This document shows positions 27,137-35,254 of a stretch of 64,000 bases of DNA, in pieces (within the stretch, counting starts at the first letter, position 1; each line of letters begins with the position of its first letter). The stretch is from NCBI GenBank assembly GCA_030017715.1, contig JASEIU010000002.1:484915-548914 (forward strand), given 5' to 3'. The notes below the pieces were generated by a model. The model searched no databases, was not told the origin of the DNA, and was given only the letters and a program-made list of their open reading frames with translations. Origin of the DNA: Candidatus Saccharicenans sp. (lineage in GTDB: Bacteria; Acidobacteriota; Aminicenantia; Aminicenantales; Saccharicenantaceae). The translations under genes were made by a program, and so were the position numbers.

Positions 27137-27166
27137 AAGGGCGGGATAATCTCCCGCCCTTTTTTA
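27137..27166 (+). terminator. Intrinsic terminator of the sigma/DUF4097 operon
   Basis: Stem AAGGGCGGGA (27137-27146) pairs with TCCCGCCCTT (27152-27161), with a five-base loop and a run of T (27160-27165). It lies 50 bp after the DUF4097 stop. Confidence 0.9.
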
Positions 27167-27171
27167 TTATT

Positions 27172-28614
27172 TTACAGATTGGACAAGCCAGTCTGTTTTC
27201 TTTCGATTCCTGTGAATTTGACTTTTACTTTTCGACCGTACAACCAATCGTCAAAAAACAGTGCTATTTTTTGGTTCACGATATTTCTGGAAACGTACCA
27301 GCGCACCAGGCGATGCAAAGGGTTATCTTCTTTGGAAAAGGGGCAGACTTTTAGACAGATACCACAATCTGTTCCCAGCCTTTTCCAGAAAGAATAACAG
27401 CTTTCCTGTCTTATGCTCCAGTGGGGAAAGCCGCGAGCCAGGGGAACCGCGTTGCCCCTGCTAATGGAGCCTGTAGGACAATTGTCGGCGCACTTCTGGC
27501 AGAGCTGACAGAAGAAACTGATATGTTCCCATTTCCTGCCAGTGGCTCTTTGTTTAACGCCGGTTAAAAGGTCAAGATTAGTAGTTACAGCCGACATTCT
27601 GACACAGGGGCCCAGCCGAGGATGAATCAGCAGCCCAAACCGGCCAAGCTGACCCAACCCGGCCTCGATGGCTGCCGGAACCAGCAATACTTCATAATTG
27701 GCGTCAGTATGGGCCCGGGCTTCGGCCCCCAGCAGTTTAAGAAATTCGGTAATGATAAAGGCTATCTTGGCAGCTTCAACATAAGTGCGAGCTGATTCTT
27801 CTATAACTTCCAATCCAGGTGATTTTCTTATTGCGGCTATTTTCATCGGGACCAGGATGACTATGCAGGTTTGATGGTTGTTTTCTATCGGTTGTCCCCA
27901 GTTTTCCGGATGTCGGCCGTGGTGGCTGTACAGCAAGTACTTTTTCAAGCTGGTAAACCCGATGTCTGCTGCTCCATGATGCAGCGCCAGAATTTCTATA
28001 ACCTCTCGTATTTTTCGCCTGTTTGCTTCCGAAAATAAGTGCTTCTTTTCAGCCTCTTCTTCGATCTCTTCTGGTTTCGATTCTGCCAGGCAGTTTAGCT
28101 TGGCCAGGAAACTAAAATTCGCCTTGAAGGCTGTTGATCTTAATGGCTCATAGTACACACCACCTGGCTGACCGAGCTCGCTCTTTCTGTGGATGAGTTC
28201 GTCTACTTTTTGATATTCCGGATGAGAACGGTAGTAAAGTTCTTTGAGTTCCGGATAAAACTTAAGGGCATTTCTTGAGAACATATGGTTGCGTTCATCA
28301 AATTGCTCAATACTTTCGGTTTTAATCGTTGAGGTAGTGATAGTCTTTTGGTCCGGGAAAAAACGCCATGGAATTAGAAGGACTATGATTAAAATTAGGA
28401 AAATTATAACCAGATTTATCGCCCTTACGATTGGGTGTTCGTGGCTGTGATTAAGAAAAGCCCAGAAAGCCAGGTTGGCTATCAGCAGGACAGCAGCTAT
28501 CAGGGCGGGCCTTTTTTCTTTCTCCAGAAATGAAAAAATTAAAATCAGAAGAAATATTAGGGACAGAAGGTTCATCAGAATTATGTTAGTTAGCTCCAGC
28601 ACAGGCCAGCTCAT
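27172..28614 (-). CDS. Reductive-dehalogenase-like protein with N-terminal membrane helices
   Basis: This 480-residue protein has no Tat signal. Three TM helices lie at residues about 10-30, 37-54 and 63-83. A RdhA/QueG-superfamily domain follows: YYEPLRSTAF, GAADIGFTSLKKYL, CIVILVPMKI, TEFLKLLGAEARAHTDANYE, VPAAIEAGLGQLGRFGLLIH, GPCVRMSAVTTNL. The C-terminus has two [4Fe-4S] motifs: Cys369/372/375/379 (CQLCQKCADNCP), and Cys406 with 417/420/424 (CGICLKVCP). This matches the TM-anchored reductive dehalogenase-like group. Corrinoid-dependent reduction is expected from the family, but a halogenated substrate is not proven. No rdhB, maturation or regulator gene is adjacent. Confidence 0.75.
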   Translation of the reverse strand: MSWPVLELTNIILMNLLSLIFLLILIFSFLEKEKRPALIAAVLLIANLAFWAFLNHSHEHPIVRAINLVIIFLILIIVLLIPWRFFPDQKTITTSTIKTESIEQFDERNHMFSRNALKFYPELKELYYRSHPEYQKVDELIHRKSELGQPGGVYYEPLRSTAFKANFSFLAKLNCLAESKPEEIEEEAEKKHLFSEANRRKIREVIEILALHHGAADIGFTSLKKYLLYSHHGRHPENWGQPIENNHQTCIVILVPMKIAAIRKSPGLEVIEESARTYVEAAKIAFIITEFLKLLGAEARAHTDANYEVLLVPAAIEAGLGQLGRFGLLIHPRLGPCVRMSAVTTNLDLLTGVKQRATGRKWEHISFFCQLCQKCADNCPTGSISRGNAVPLARGFPHWSIRQESCYSFWKRLGTDCGICLKVCPFSKEDNPLHRLVRWYVSRNIVNQKIALFFDDWLYGRKVKVKFTGIERKQTGLSNL

Positions 28615-28747
28615 TAAAGTGAATTATAACAAAAAAACGAATAAACGAAGACAGCTTCCATATTGCCTGATTTTTACCAAACAGCTTAAAGCGTTCTGCA
28701 GATTTATCTTATGAACTGAGCCTGCTTGAATGATGTCGGCGAGCACA

Positions 28748-28784
28748 GAAAATAGGGAAATATAGATTGTGTCCCCTGTTTTTA
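28748..28784 (-). repeat. Dispersed repeat, inverted, degenerate
   Basis: Reads AAATAGGGAAATATAGATTG then TGTCCCCTGTTTTT, a divergent minus-orientation module, upstream of the dehalogenase-like gene start. Confidence 0.6.
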
Positions 28785-28921
28785 CAGTCGATGTGTTTAA
28801 CTTTCTGGCGTAGATTTTTTGATGCCTCTCACCATCAGGGCGAAAAGCCACAAACGACATCTTTTTTTTATACTTATAAGCCATTAAGCTTGGAAACATA
28901 TTATATTTGGGTACAAAGTCT

Positions 28922-28953
28922 GAAAAAATTGGTGAATATGTATTGTGTCCCCA
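28922..28953 (-). repeat. Dispersed repeat, inverted copy
   Basis: Reads AAAAAATTGGTGAATATG then TATTGTGTCCCC, identical in that stretch to 15021-15048. It ends about 30 bp before the YgiQ-type gene and replaces a normal leader there. Confidence 0.75.
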
Positions 28954-28983
28954 AATTGGCAATACTCTGTTAGAATAAATCTG

Positions 28984-30621
28984 ATGATTGCCCTCAAAGG
29001 GAAGGACTTCGACATAATCCTGATCAGCGGAGATCCCTATGCCGACCACCCGCTGTCTCCCGTCGGGGTGATTGCCAGGGTGCTGGACGCTAAGGGCTAT
29101 CGGGTCGGCATCATCGAAAAACCCGACTGGACTTCTGACCGGGATTTTCTCCGGCTCGGTCGGCCTCGGCTTTTCTTCGGAATAACCTCCGGCTCGATCG
29201 ACAGTTGCCTGGCCAATTACACCCCGCTGCTTCGCCGTCGGGAAAAGGATGAACATGCGCCATATGCCTCCGGAAAACCCGACCGGGCGGTCCTCGTCTA
29301 CTGCAACCGGGTCCGGCCGCTATTTCCCGGTGTTCCTATCGTAATAGGAGGAATTGAGGCTTCGCTGCGGCGCTTTGCCCATTATGACTACTGGGAGAAC
29401 CGGGTGCGCCGTTCGATCCTGCTGGATTCCAGAGCCGACATCCTGGTCTACGGGCCCGGCGAACTTCAGGTGCTTGAGATTGCCGAACGTCTGGCCCGGA
29501 AAGAAAGCCTTGATGGAATTTTGGGAACAGCCATCGTCAGCCGCGAGCTGCCGGAGGGCTTTGAGGAAGTTTCTTCATACGAAGAAGTTTCTTCCGACCC
29601 GGAAAAATTCGTTGAAGCCCAGCGGGCTCTGGCCAACTACAAAAAGCTCGCCCAGAAACATGCCAACCGCTACGTGCTTCAGTACCCGATGCCTGAATAC
29701 ACCGGCGAAATGCTCGACTGGATTTACGGGTTGCCCTTCAGCCGGCACATTCCGGAAAATTACCCAGAGCTGGAGATGGGCAAATTTTCCGTCGTCACCC
29801 ACCGCGGCTGCCTCGGGCGCTGCTCCTTCTGTTCCCTTTCGCTTCATCAGGGCGACCGCATCTTCTCCCGCAGCCAGGAATCCATCCTGGAAGAAATCCG
29901 CCGCCTCACCCGGCATCCCGATTTTAAGGGCTACATAGATGACCTCGGCGGGCCGACCGCCAATATGTATGGAATGGACTGCCGGCGCTGCCAGCGCGGT
30001 TTCTGCCTCACCTGCAAGAAGCTCGACCGCTCCCACCGCCGACTCATCGAGCTCCTGCGCCGGGCGCGTTCAATCCCGGGCATAAAGAAGGTTTTTGTCC
30101 GGAGTGGCATCCGCTATGACCTGGCGCTCAGCAGTCCGGAATATGTCCGGGAGCTCGTAGGCCACCACGTGTCCGGCCTGCTGAAAATCGCGCCGGAGCA
30201 TGTTTCTCCGCCTGTTCTCCGTCTTATGAATAAAGCTGAGGTTCCGGTGGAGAAATTCCGTCAGCTATTCCTGAAATTATCGGCCGATAAAAAGCAGCAC
30301 CTGAAATATTACTTCATGGTGGCTCATCCCGGCACCACAATGAAAGAGGCCCGGGAGCTGGCAACCTATATCAGCCAACTTGAAGCTCAGGGAGAAAAGC
30401 CGGTCGAAGGAGTGCAGATTTTCACCCCGACCCCGATGACCCGCTCGACTTGCATGTATTACACCGGTCGTGACCCTGTAACCGGCCAGTCGGTTTATGT
30501 CCCGAAAACCTTTGAGGAGAAAAAAGCCCAGAAAAGGCTGCTGCTACAGGTTACTGGAAAGGGGCTCGAAAAACCGAGCCTCCGGAAATCTTCTCCCGGA
30601 CCGCAAAAAAAACGAAGCTAA
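28984..30621 (+). CDS. ygiQ: YgiQ-family radical SAM protein
   Basis: ATG 28984 is preferred over GTG 28945, which lies in the repeat; no good ribosome site is visible. The 545-residue protein matches the YgiQ family: FDIILISGDPYADHPLSPVG near the N-terminus, PIVIGGIEASLRRFAHYDYW, VYGPGE, the radical SAM cluster motif CLGRCSFCS (CxxxCxxC) and YIDDLGGPTANMYGMDCRRC. GLLKIAPEHVSPPVL and FMVAHPGTT follow. An UPF0313-type Cys-rich insert (CRRCQRGFCLTCKKLDRSH) may hold another metal site. The function of the family is still unclear. A short tandem repeat (EEVSSYEEVSSD) is at about 29568-29600. Confidence 0.93.
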   Translation: MIALKGKDFDIILISGDPYADHPLSPVGVIARVLDAKGYRVGIIEKPDWTSDRDFLRLGRPRLFFGITSGSIDSCLANYTPLLRRREKDEHAPYASGKPDRAVLVYCNRVRPLFPGVPIVIGGIEASLRRFAHYDYWENRVRRSILLDSRADILVYGPGELQVLEIAERLARKESLDGILGTAIVSRELPEGFEEVSSYEEVSSDPEKFVEAQRALANYKKLAQKHANRYVLQYPMPEYTGEMLDWIYGLPFSRHIPENYPELEMGKFSVVTHRGCLGRCSFCSLSLHQGDRIFSRSQESILEEIRRLTRHPDFKGYIDDLGGPTANMYGMDCRRCQRGFCLTCKKLDRSHRRLIELLRRARSIPGIKKVFVRSGIRYDLALSSPEYVRELVGHHVSGLLKIAPEHVSPPVLRLMNKAEVPVEKFRQLFLKLSADKKQHLKYYFMVAHPGTTMKEARELATYISQLEAQGEKPVEGVQIFTPTPMTRSTCMYYTGRDPVTGQSVYVPKTFEEKKAQKRLLLQVTGKGLEKPSLRKSSPGPQKKRS

Positions 30622-31136
30622 CAAAATAGGATAAAGTCTTCTGGTCAAGCAGCTCTGGCTTCTGATAATTGTTAACGCTTTTATGCAGTGATTTATTCCT
30701 GGCGCCAAAATTTAGCCGGGAAATGTTTGCCAAGAAAATTGCCCTGCCATCTTAGCAAAAAACAAATCTTTATCGGGTATCGGGCCGGCAGCCGTATAAA
30801 TTAACCAGATTCTTTACAGGTTTTTGATGACTCTTTGACAACCTGTCGCGTGGGTAAACTTAAGTGTGAACATGATACCTGAAGAGGAACAAGGAAACAG
30901 AAATGAGAACTCAAGGCAGTGCCAGACTGAAGGAAAAACGAAGAACAGCAATCTGAATGAAAGAAAAGAAGGGCAATCTGGCCACCTGACTGATGAGGGG
31001 TGATAGGCTGGTGGCAGGAGAATTCCCGGCTCTTCTCTTATGATCTGGTTGATCTATGGAGTAGAGGCGTAAGCTGGCGCGCCTGCCTTCCGGTGCGGGA
31101 GAAGCCCGGACCGGTGAGTGAAAAGCGAGGCGCTGC
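30622..31136. other. Long intergenic region, possible RNA
   Basis: No credible protein-coding frame in 515 bp. There is a TTGACA at about 30835 with a poor -10 region, then a purine-rich stretch (30870-30990). A potential stem GCCACC/GGTGGC spans about 30979-31015. It matches no RNA class I can recognise (not tmRNA, RNase P or SRP by sight). An unidentified small RNA or leader is possible but unproven. Confidence 0.3.
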
Positions 31137-31742
31137 TCAGAGCTCCTCTGACCGGAGCAGCTTTCCGCCGCGCTGGAGGATCTGCTCCCTGGCCTGCTTG
31201 AAGCCTTCCTGGCTCAGACTGCGGGTGGCGTCCTCAAGGTAATAGGTTTCGAATCCGAGCTCAATGGCATCGAGGGCCGTGTAAAGAACGCAGAACTCAG
31301 CCGCCAGTCCGCAGACATAGACCTGGCGCACGCCGCGCCCTCCCAGATAATCGGCCAGTCCGGTCGACTTTTTCCGGCCGTTGTCGAAAAAGCCCGAGTA
31401 ACTGTCTATCGACGGGTCCGTTCCTTTCCGGAAAATGGCTTCCACCCGGCGGTCGTCAAATCCTTTAACCAGCAGGGCTCCCTTTTCGCCCTGGAGGCAA
31501 TGGTCCGGCCAGAGCACCTGTTCGAGGCCGTTTAACATGATGACATCAAAAATTTGTTTTCCCGGGTGATTCGAGGCGAAGCTCAGATGGTTTTTCGGAT
31601 GCCAGTCCTGGGTGGCTACGACCAGGTCGAATTTTTCCTGAATTTTGTTCACCAGCGGGATGATTTCATCGCCCCGCGGCACGGCCAGGCTGCCCCCGGG
31701 AACAAAATCGTTCTGAAGGTCAACCACGATTAAAGCCTTCAT
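31137..31742 (-). CDS. pncA: Nicotinamidase
   Basis: The 201-residue isochorismatase-fold protein has the nicotinamidase catalytic triad: Asp8 (VVDLQNDF), Lys106 (FRKGTDPSIDSYSGF) and nucleophile Cys151 (GLAAEFCV). Metal ligands are Asp46 and His48 (TQDWHPKNH) plus His81 (WPDHC). The enzyme hydrolyses nicotinamide to nicotinate and ammonia. It sits 2 bp after pncB in the same direction, so together they form the Preiss-Handler NAD salvage entry. Confidence 0.95.
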   Translation of the reverse strand: MKALIVVDLQNDFVPGGSLAVPRGDEIIPLVNKIQEKFDLVVATQDWHPKNHLSFASNHPGKQIFDVIMLNGLEQVLWPDHCLQGEKGALLVKGFDDRRVEAIFRKGTDPSIDSYSGFFDNGRKKSTGLADYLGGRGVRQVYVCGLAAEFCVLYTALDAIELGFETYYLEDATRSLSQEGFKQAREQILQRGGKLLRSEEL

Positions 31743-31744
31743 GG

Positions 31745-33178
31745 TTACCCCCCTTCAAAATTTTGACGGTATTTTTCCATGAGCTCGTTTCTGAGAGCCA
31801 GCAGTTTCTGGCTCAGACCGACCTTATAAACGTGCGGATATTCGAACCTCTTATGCTCTGCTGGAAGTTGACTGAGTCTCTGTCGGGTGTAGGCAGCAAT
31901 TTCAGGTGCCGGCGTAACGACTTTCGTAGAATGCCCGCCTGACATCACTTTTTCCAGCAAAATTTCGTCCCGGTAGTGCCTCAGGTCGAGAGATTTTCCG
32001 GGCTCGAACGGGTGAAACATTTTTTCCGGGAGGGGCTCGCCTGCAAGCAAGATGACATCAGCCATGAAAGAACCCCGCTCGTCGGTAAATCGCGCCACCT
32101 GTTTTCTGCCGGCCAGGGTGGTTTTGGTCAGATTGTCGGACAGTTTCATCCGCGGCTGCCCGTCGAAAACAGACAGTTTGTAAACTCCGTCCAGCGCGGC
32201 GTCCGGGACTCCGGTCACCAGCTTTGTGCCTACACCGAAGATGTCAATCGGCGCTTCCTGCTCGATTAAACTTCTTATGACGAACTCGTCAAGGAGGTTG
32301 GAGGCGACTATCTTGGCCTCAGTTAATCCGGCGGAGTCGAGAAGCGCCCGGGCTTTTTTCGAAAGATAGGCTAAGTCGCCGCTGTCGAGCCTTATTCCTT
32401 TGAGTTTGAGACCTCTTTTTTCCATTTCCTTTCCGGCGCGGATAGCATTGGGAACGCCGCTGCGAAGGGTATCGTAAGTGTCCACCAGAAGAATCGCTCG
32501 ACCGGGATTGGCTTCGACGAACTTCAAAAACGCCAGAAGTTCATCCCCGTGGCTTTCTATAAAGGAATGGGCCATCGTTCCGGCCGGCTCAAGGCCGAAC
32601 AATCTGGCAGCTTCGACGTCAGAAGTGCTGTCAAATCCCCCGATAATGGCTGCCCTTGAAGCTAATAACCCGCCGTGAGCCGGAGCCCGTCGCAGACCGA
32701 AATCGCTGAGCACCCGGTTGCCCGCTGCCAGCCGGATCCGCGAAGCTTTGGTGGCGATAAGACTCTGGTAGTTGATGAGGTTAAGGAGCAGCGTTTCTAT
32801 AAGCTGGGTCTCAAACAGCCTTCCTTCTACCCTTATCACCGGTTCGAGCGGGAAGACCACCTCGCCCTCTCTCATCGAGTAGACATCGCCGCTGAAGCGA
32901 AATTTCTCCACGTATTCAAGATAGTCCGGGCGGAAGCCGATCTCCTTGAGATAATCCAGGTCTTCGGGAGAAAATTTTAGGTTTTCCAGTGCCTGCAGCA
33001 GCGGGTCAAGGCCGGCAAAAACCACATAACCGCCACCGAAAGGAATTGTACGGAAGAAATAATCGAACACCGCGGGCTTTTCGGCCGATCCGTCGAGAAA
33101 ATAAGCCTGGCCCATGGCGATCTGATATAGGTCGGTATACAGGGGCGAGAACTGGAAAAGCCAGTTTGTGCTTCTCAT
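31745..33178 (-). CDS. pncB: Nicotinate phosphoribosyltransferase
   Basis: The 477-residue protein fits the long NAPRTase form. LYTDLYQIAMGQAYF is at the N-terminus, the FDYFFRTIPFGGGYVVFAGL segment follows, then FGLRRAPAHGGLLASRAAII with the conserved G-RRA region, GTMAHSFI with the catalytic His, and GIRLDSGDLAYLSKKARALL. VASNLLDEFVI and FGVGTKLVT are phosphate-binding loops. It joins nicotinate to PRPP to give nicotinate mononucleotide. pncA lies directly downstream, so the nicotinamide-derived product is passed on in the same operon. Confidence 0.95.
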   Translation of the reverse strand: MRSTNWLFQFSPLYTDLYQIAMGQAYFLDGSAEKPAVFDYFFRTIPFGGGYVVFAGLDPLLQALENLKFSPEDLDYLKEIGFRPDYLEYVEKFRFSGDVYSMREGEVVFPLEPVIRVEGRLFETQLIETLLLNLINYQSLIATKASRIRLAAGNRVLSDFGLRRAPAHGGLLASRAAIIGGFDSTSDVEAARLFGLEPAGTMAHSFIESHGDELLAFLKFVEANPGRAILLVDTYDTLRSGVPNAIRAGKEMEKRGLKLKGIRLDSGDLAYLSKKARALLDSAGLTEAKIVASNLLDEFVIRSLIEQEAPIDIFGVGTKLVTGVPDAALDGVYKLSVFDGQPRMKLSDNLTKTTLAGRKQVARFTDERGSFMADVILLAGEPLPEKMFHPFEPGKSLDLRHYRDEILLEKVMSGGHSTKVVTPAPEIAAYTRQRLSQLPAEHKRFEYPHVYKVGLSQKLLALRNELMEKYRQNFEGG

Positions 33179-33813
33179 TTGAATCTATTATATTCCAACC
33201 AACCTGCACAGGAAACCCAATCCTCCGCTGAACTCTTTGCCGGTGAAAGATTTTGGGCTTAATACAGAACCGACGGAGAAGACATTGGCTGTTTCAAGCT
33301 GGTTGGGCTCGATACAATTTCTGGGGCTGGCAGTAAGTCCTTAATGGTCTTAATGGATTGATCTGTTTGAAATTTTGATCCTAATTTCCATATTTTTTTG
33401 GTGGGGCCTTAATCGTTTAAGATATTCAGTTAAAAAAGGACGGCAAATATTAAGAAAGCCGGAAAAACGCTGGTAAAATGGAATGCCAGCGGCCTGACAA
33501 TTTTCCCTATCAACCTGGTTGCATTTTTGATTATTTTCTTATATTTCGAATGATTTTTTATATCATATTTCAGCTGGTGAGGGGGGGTAAGTCTTTTTGG
33601 GGTTATTTCTTCACCCTGATGGCTATCGGCAGCAGCCGTCGCTGCCCACAAGAAGTAAGTTGAGACCAGGAATTTATGCCGTTAGCATAATAGGAGCTGA
33701 AAACCTTTCCAATTGTTTAAATAATCAGGCGATTGCTTCTTGGGCTAAAGTCACAGAAATTTTCTGATTGGTTGTAATATTTTCATTTCGAGGTCCAGGC
33801 AGGAAGGTTCTTG
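33179..33813. other. Intergenic, possible gene remnant
   Basis: About 630 bp without a convincing gene. From about 33443 to 33560 one forward frame reads NASGLTIFPINLVAFLIIFL, a membrane-like stretch with no start codon, preceded and followed by stops. It may be a decayed small membrane gene. Confidence 0.3.
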
Positions 33814-33842
33814 TTGACAAAGCGGGGAGGTTTGTTTAATTT
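33814..33842 (+). promoter_or_regulatory. Promoter of histidine phosphatase/PrsW operon
   Basis: TTGACA at 33814-33819, 17-bp spacer, TAATTT at 33837-33842 (or TTTAAT with 15 bp). It is 28 bp upstream of the start codon. Confidence 0.55.
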
Positions 33843-33869
33843 AATCAAAGCAGATTCGCAAAGGAAGAA

Positions 33870-34484
33870 ATGACCAGGTTATTGCTCGTCAGGCACGGCC
33901 AAACTGAGTGGAACCGGGTGGAAAGATTCAGAGGTAGCGCCGATATTCCCCTCAACGAGAATGGCCTTTGTCAGGCGGAACTCCTGGCCCGGCGCATCGT
34001 GGCTTCCTGGAAACCGACGGCGGTTTATTCCAGCCCCCTTTCCAGGTCGGTCAGGACGGGAGAAGCCATCGCCTCGCTTTTTAACCTGGAAGTTAGAGTA
34101 CATCCCGGTCTATCAGACATAAATTACGGTCAGTGGCAGGGGCTGACACCGGAAGAAGTTAAGGAGAGGTGGCCCGAACTCTACCAGCGCTGGCGGACGG
34201 TGCCGGCCGACCTTCATTTCCCGGGCGGCGAATCCATGGCTGAGCGCCAGAGGATTGGCGTGTCCGCAGTCAGAGAGATCGCCGAGGCTCATCCTGGAGA
34301 AACCGTCGTGGCCGTTGGTCACACCGTCATCAACCGTCTGATCATAATGGGCTTGCTGGGCCTTGACTGGAGTTATTTCTGGCGTCTTCGCCAGGACAAC
34401 TCCGCTCTGAATGTTTTTGAATATCTTAACAGGCAATTTATTGCGGTGACCATAAACGAAACCGGTCATCTTTTGAAATATTAG
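33870..34484 (+). CDS. Histidine phosphatase family protein
   Basis: The 204-residue protein of the phosphoglycerate-mutase-like superfamily has the catalytic VRHGQTEWN (His9) at the N-terminus. YSSPLSRSVRTGEAI, the LSDINYGQWQGLTPEE segment and VVAVGHTVINRLI carry the second catalytic His and phosphate-binding residues. Members include CobC-type alpha-ribazole phosphatase and broad phosphatases; nothing nearby points to cobalamin synthesis, so the substrate is open. It has a clear promoter and AGGAAG ribosome site and is 11 bp upstream of the PrsW-like gene. Confidence 0.88.
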   Translation: MTRLLLVRHGQTEWNRVERFRGSADIPLNENGLCQAELLARRIVASWKPTAVYSSPLSRSVRTGEAIASLFNLEVRVHPGLSDINYGQWQGLTPEEVKERWPELYQRWRTVPADLHFPGGESMAERQRIGVSAVREIAEAHPGETVVAVGHTVINRLIIMGLLGLDWSYFWRLRQDNSALNVFEYLNRQFIAVTINETGHLLKY

Positions 34485-34495
34485 ATTACAGGGCA

Positions 34496-35185
34496 ATGGA
34501 GGGCGTCATTTTCTGGAAAATTCTGGCGGCCATCATCGGCCCGGCCATCTTCTGGATTGGCTATTTTTATTACAAGGACCGCCGGCAGCCAGAACCTTTA
34601 ATCAACCTGCTGGAAGGTTTTCTGATGGGTGTCCTGGCTGGATTTGTCTGCTTCCTGACTTACCGCCAGTTGCCGCTGCTCGGACTGCCGCCGGGTTTTA
34701 ATCTGGTGGTGGCCAAAGGCCAGGCCAGGGAGATTTTTCTTTATTCCCTTGGAGTGGTTGGCCCGCTGGAAGAGCTGTTCAAATTCCTCCCTTTTGCTCT
34801 GGTTATACTGAGGCGGCGTGACCTTGATGAGCCGGCCGACGGCGTGGTTTACGCTTCCTCGGTGGCCATCGGTTTTGCCAGCTTTGAGAACCTGGGCTAT
34901 CTCCCGATGATGACCGGAGTGGCTTTCTTCGGCCGGGCCATGGCTTCGCCCCTGACTCATGCCCTTTTCTCTTCCGTCTGGGGATACTTCATGGTCCGGG
35001 CTAAAATGAAACGACAATCGGTGTCGCTGGCTGCCCTTTTCAGTTTGCCGCTGGCGGCCATTTTTCACGGGCTGTTCAACGTCCTGACTGTTTCTAATTA
35101 TTTGCGCATCTACTCAGCCATCCTGGTGCTTCTGCTGTGGCTGCTTCTAATTTACCTGCTGGAAAGACATAAGAGAACTGCCTGA
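34496..35185 (+). CDS. PrsW-type intramembrane metalloprotease
   Basis: The 229-residue membrane protein has about seven hydrophobic segments. It shows the PrsW/CPBP-type motif set: GPLEELFKFLPF (EExxK-type), GFASFENLGYL (FExxxY), SPLTHALFSSVWGY and AIFHGLFN, supplying Glu and His ligands at the membrane face. PrsW in Bacillus cleaves an anti-sigma factor. Here it could act on the anti-sigma protein encoded at 25.3 kb, but that is only a guess from co-occurrence. It shares an operon with the histidine phosphatase. Confidence 0.85.
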   Translation: MEGVIFWKILAAIIGPAIFWIGYFYYKDRRQPEPLINLLEGFLMGVLAGFVCFLTYRQLPLLGLPPGFNLVVAKGQAREIFLYSLGVVGPLEELFKFLPFALVILRRRDLDEPADGVVYASSVAIGFASFENLGYLPMMTGVAFFGRAMASPLTHALFSSVWGYFMVRAKMKRQSVSLAALFSLPLAAIFHGLFNVLTVSNYLRIYSAILVLLLWLLLIYLLERHKRTA

Positions 35186-35254
35186 AAGTCAGGTTCTTCC
35201 GCCCTTAGGCGATCGAGTCGCTTCTGTATTCTGGCTGAAGGCTCAGCTAAATTC

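Noticed and set aside
31000..31242. 80-aa plus-strand frame overlapping pncA
   Set aside because: Overlaps the pncA coding end antisense and has no recognisable features.
33430..33651. 73-aa minus-strand frame before the histidine phosphatase
   Set aside because: No family, no ribosome site; composition consistent with chance.
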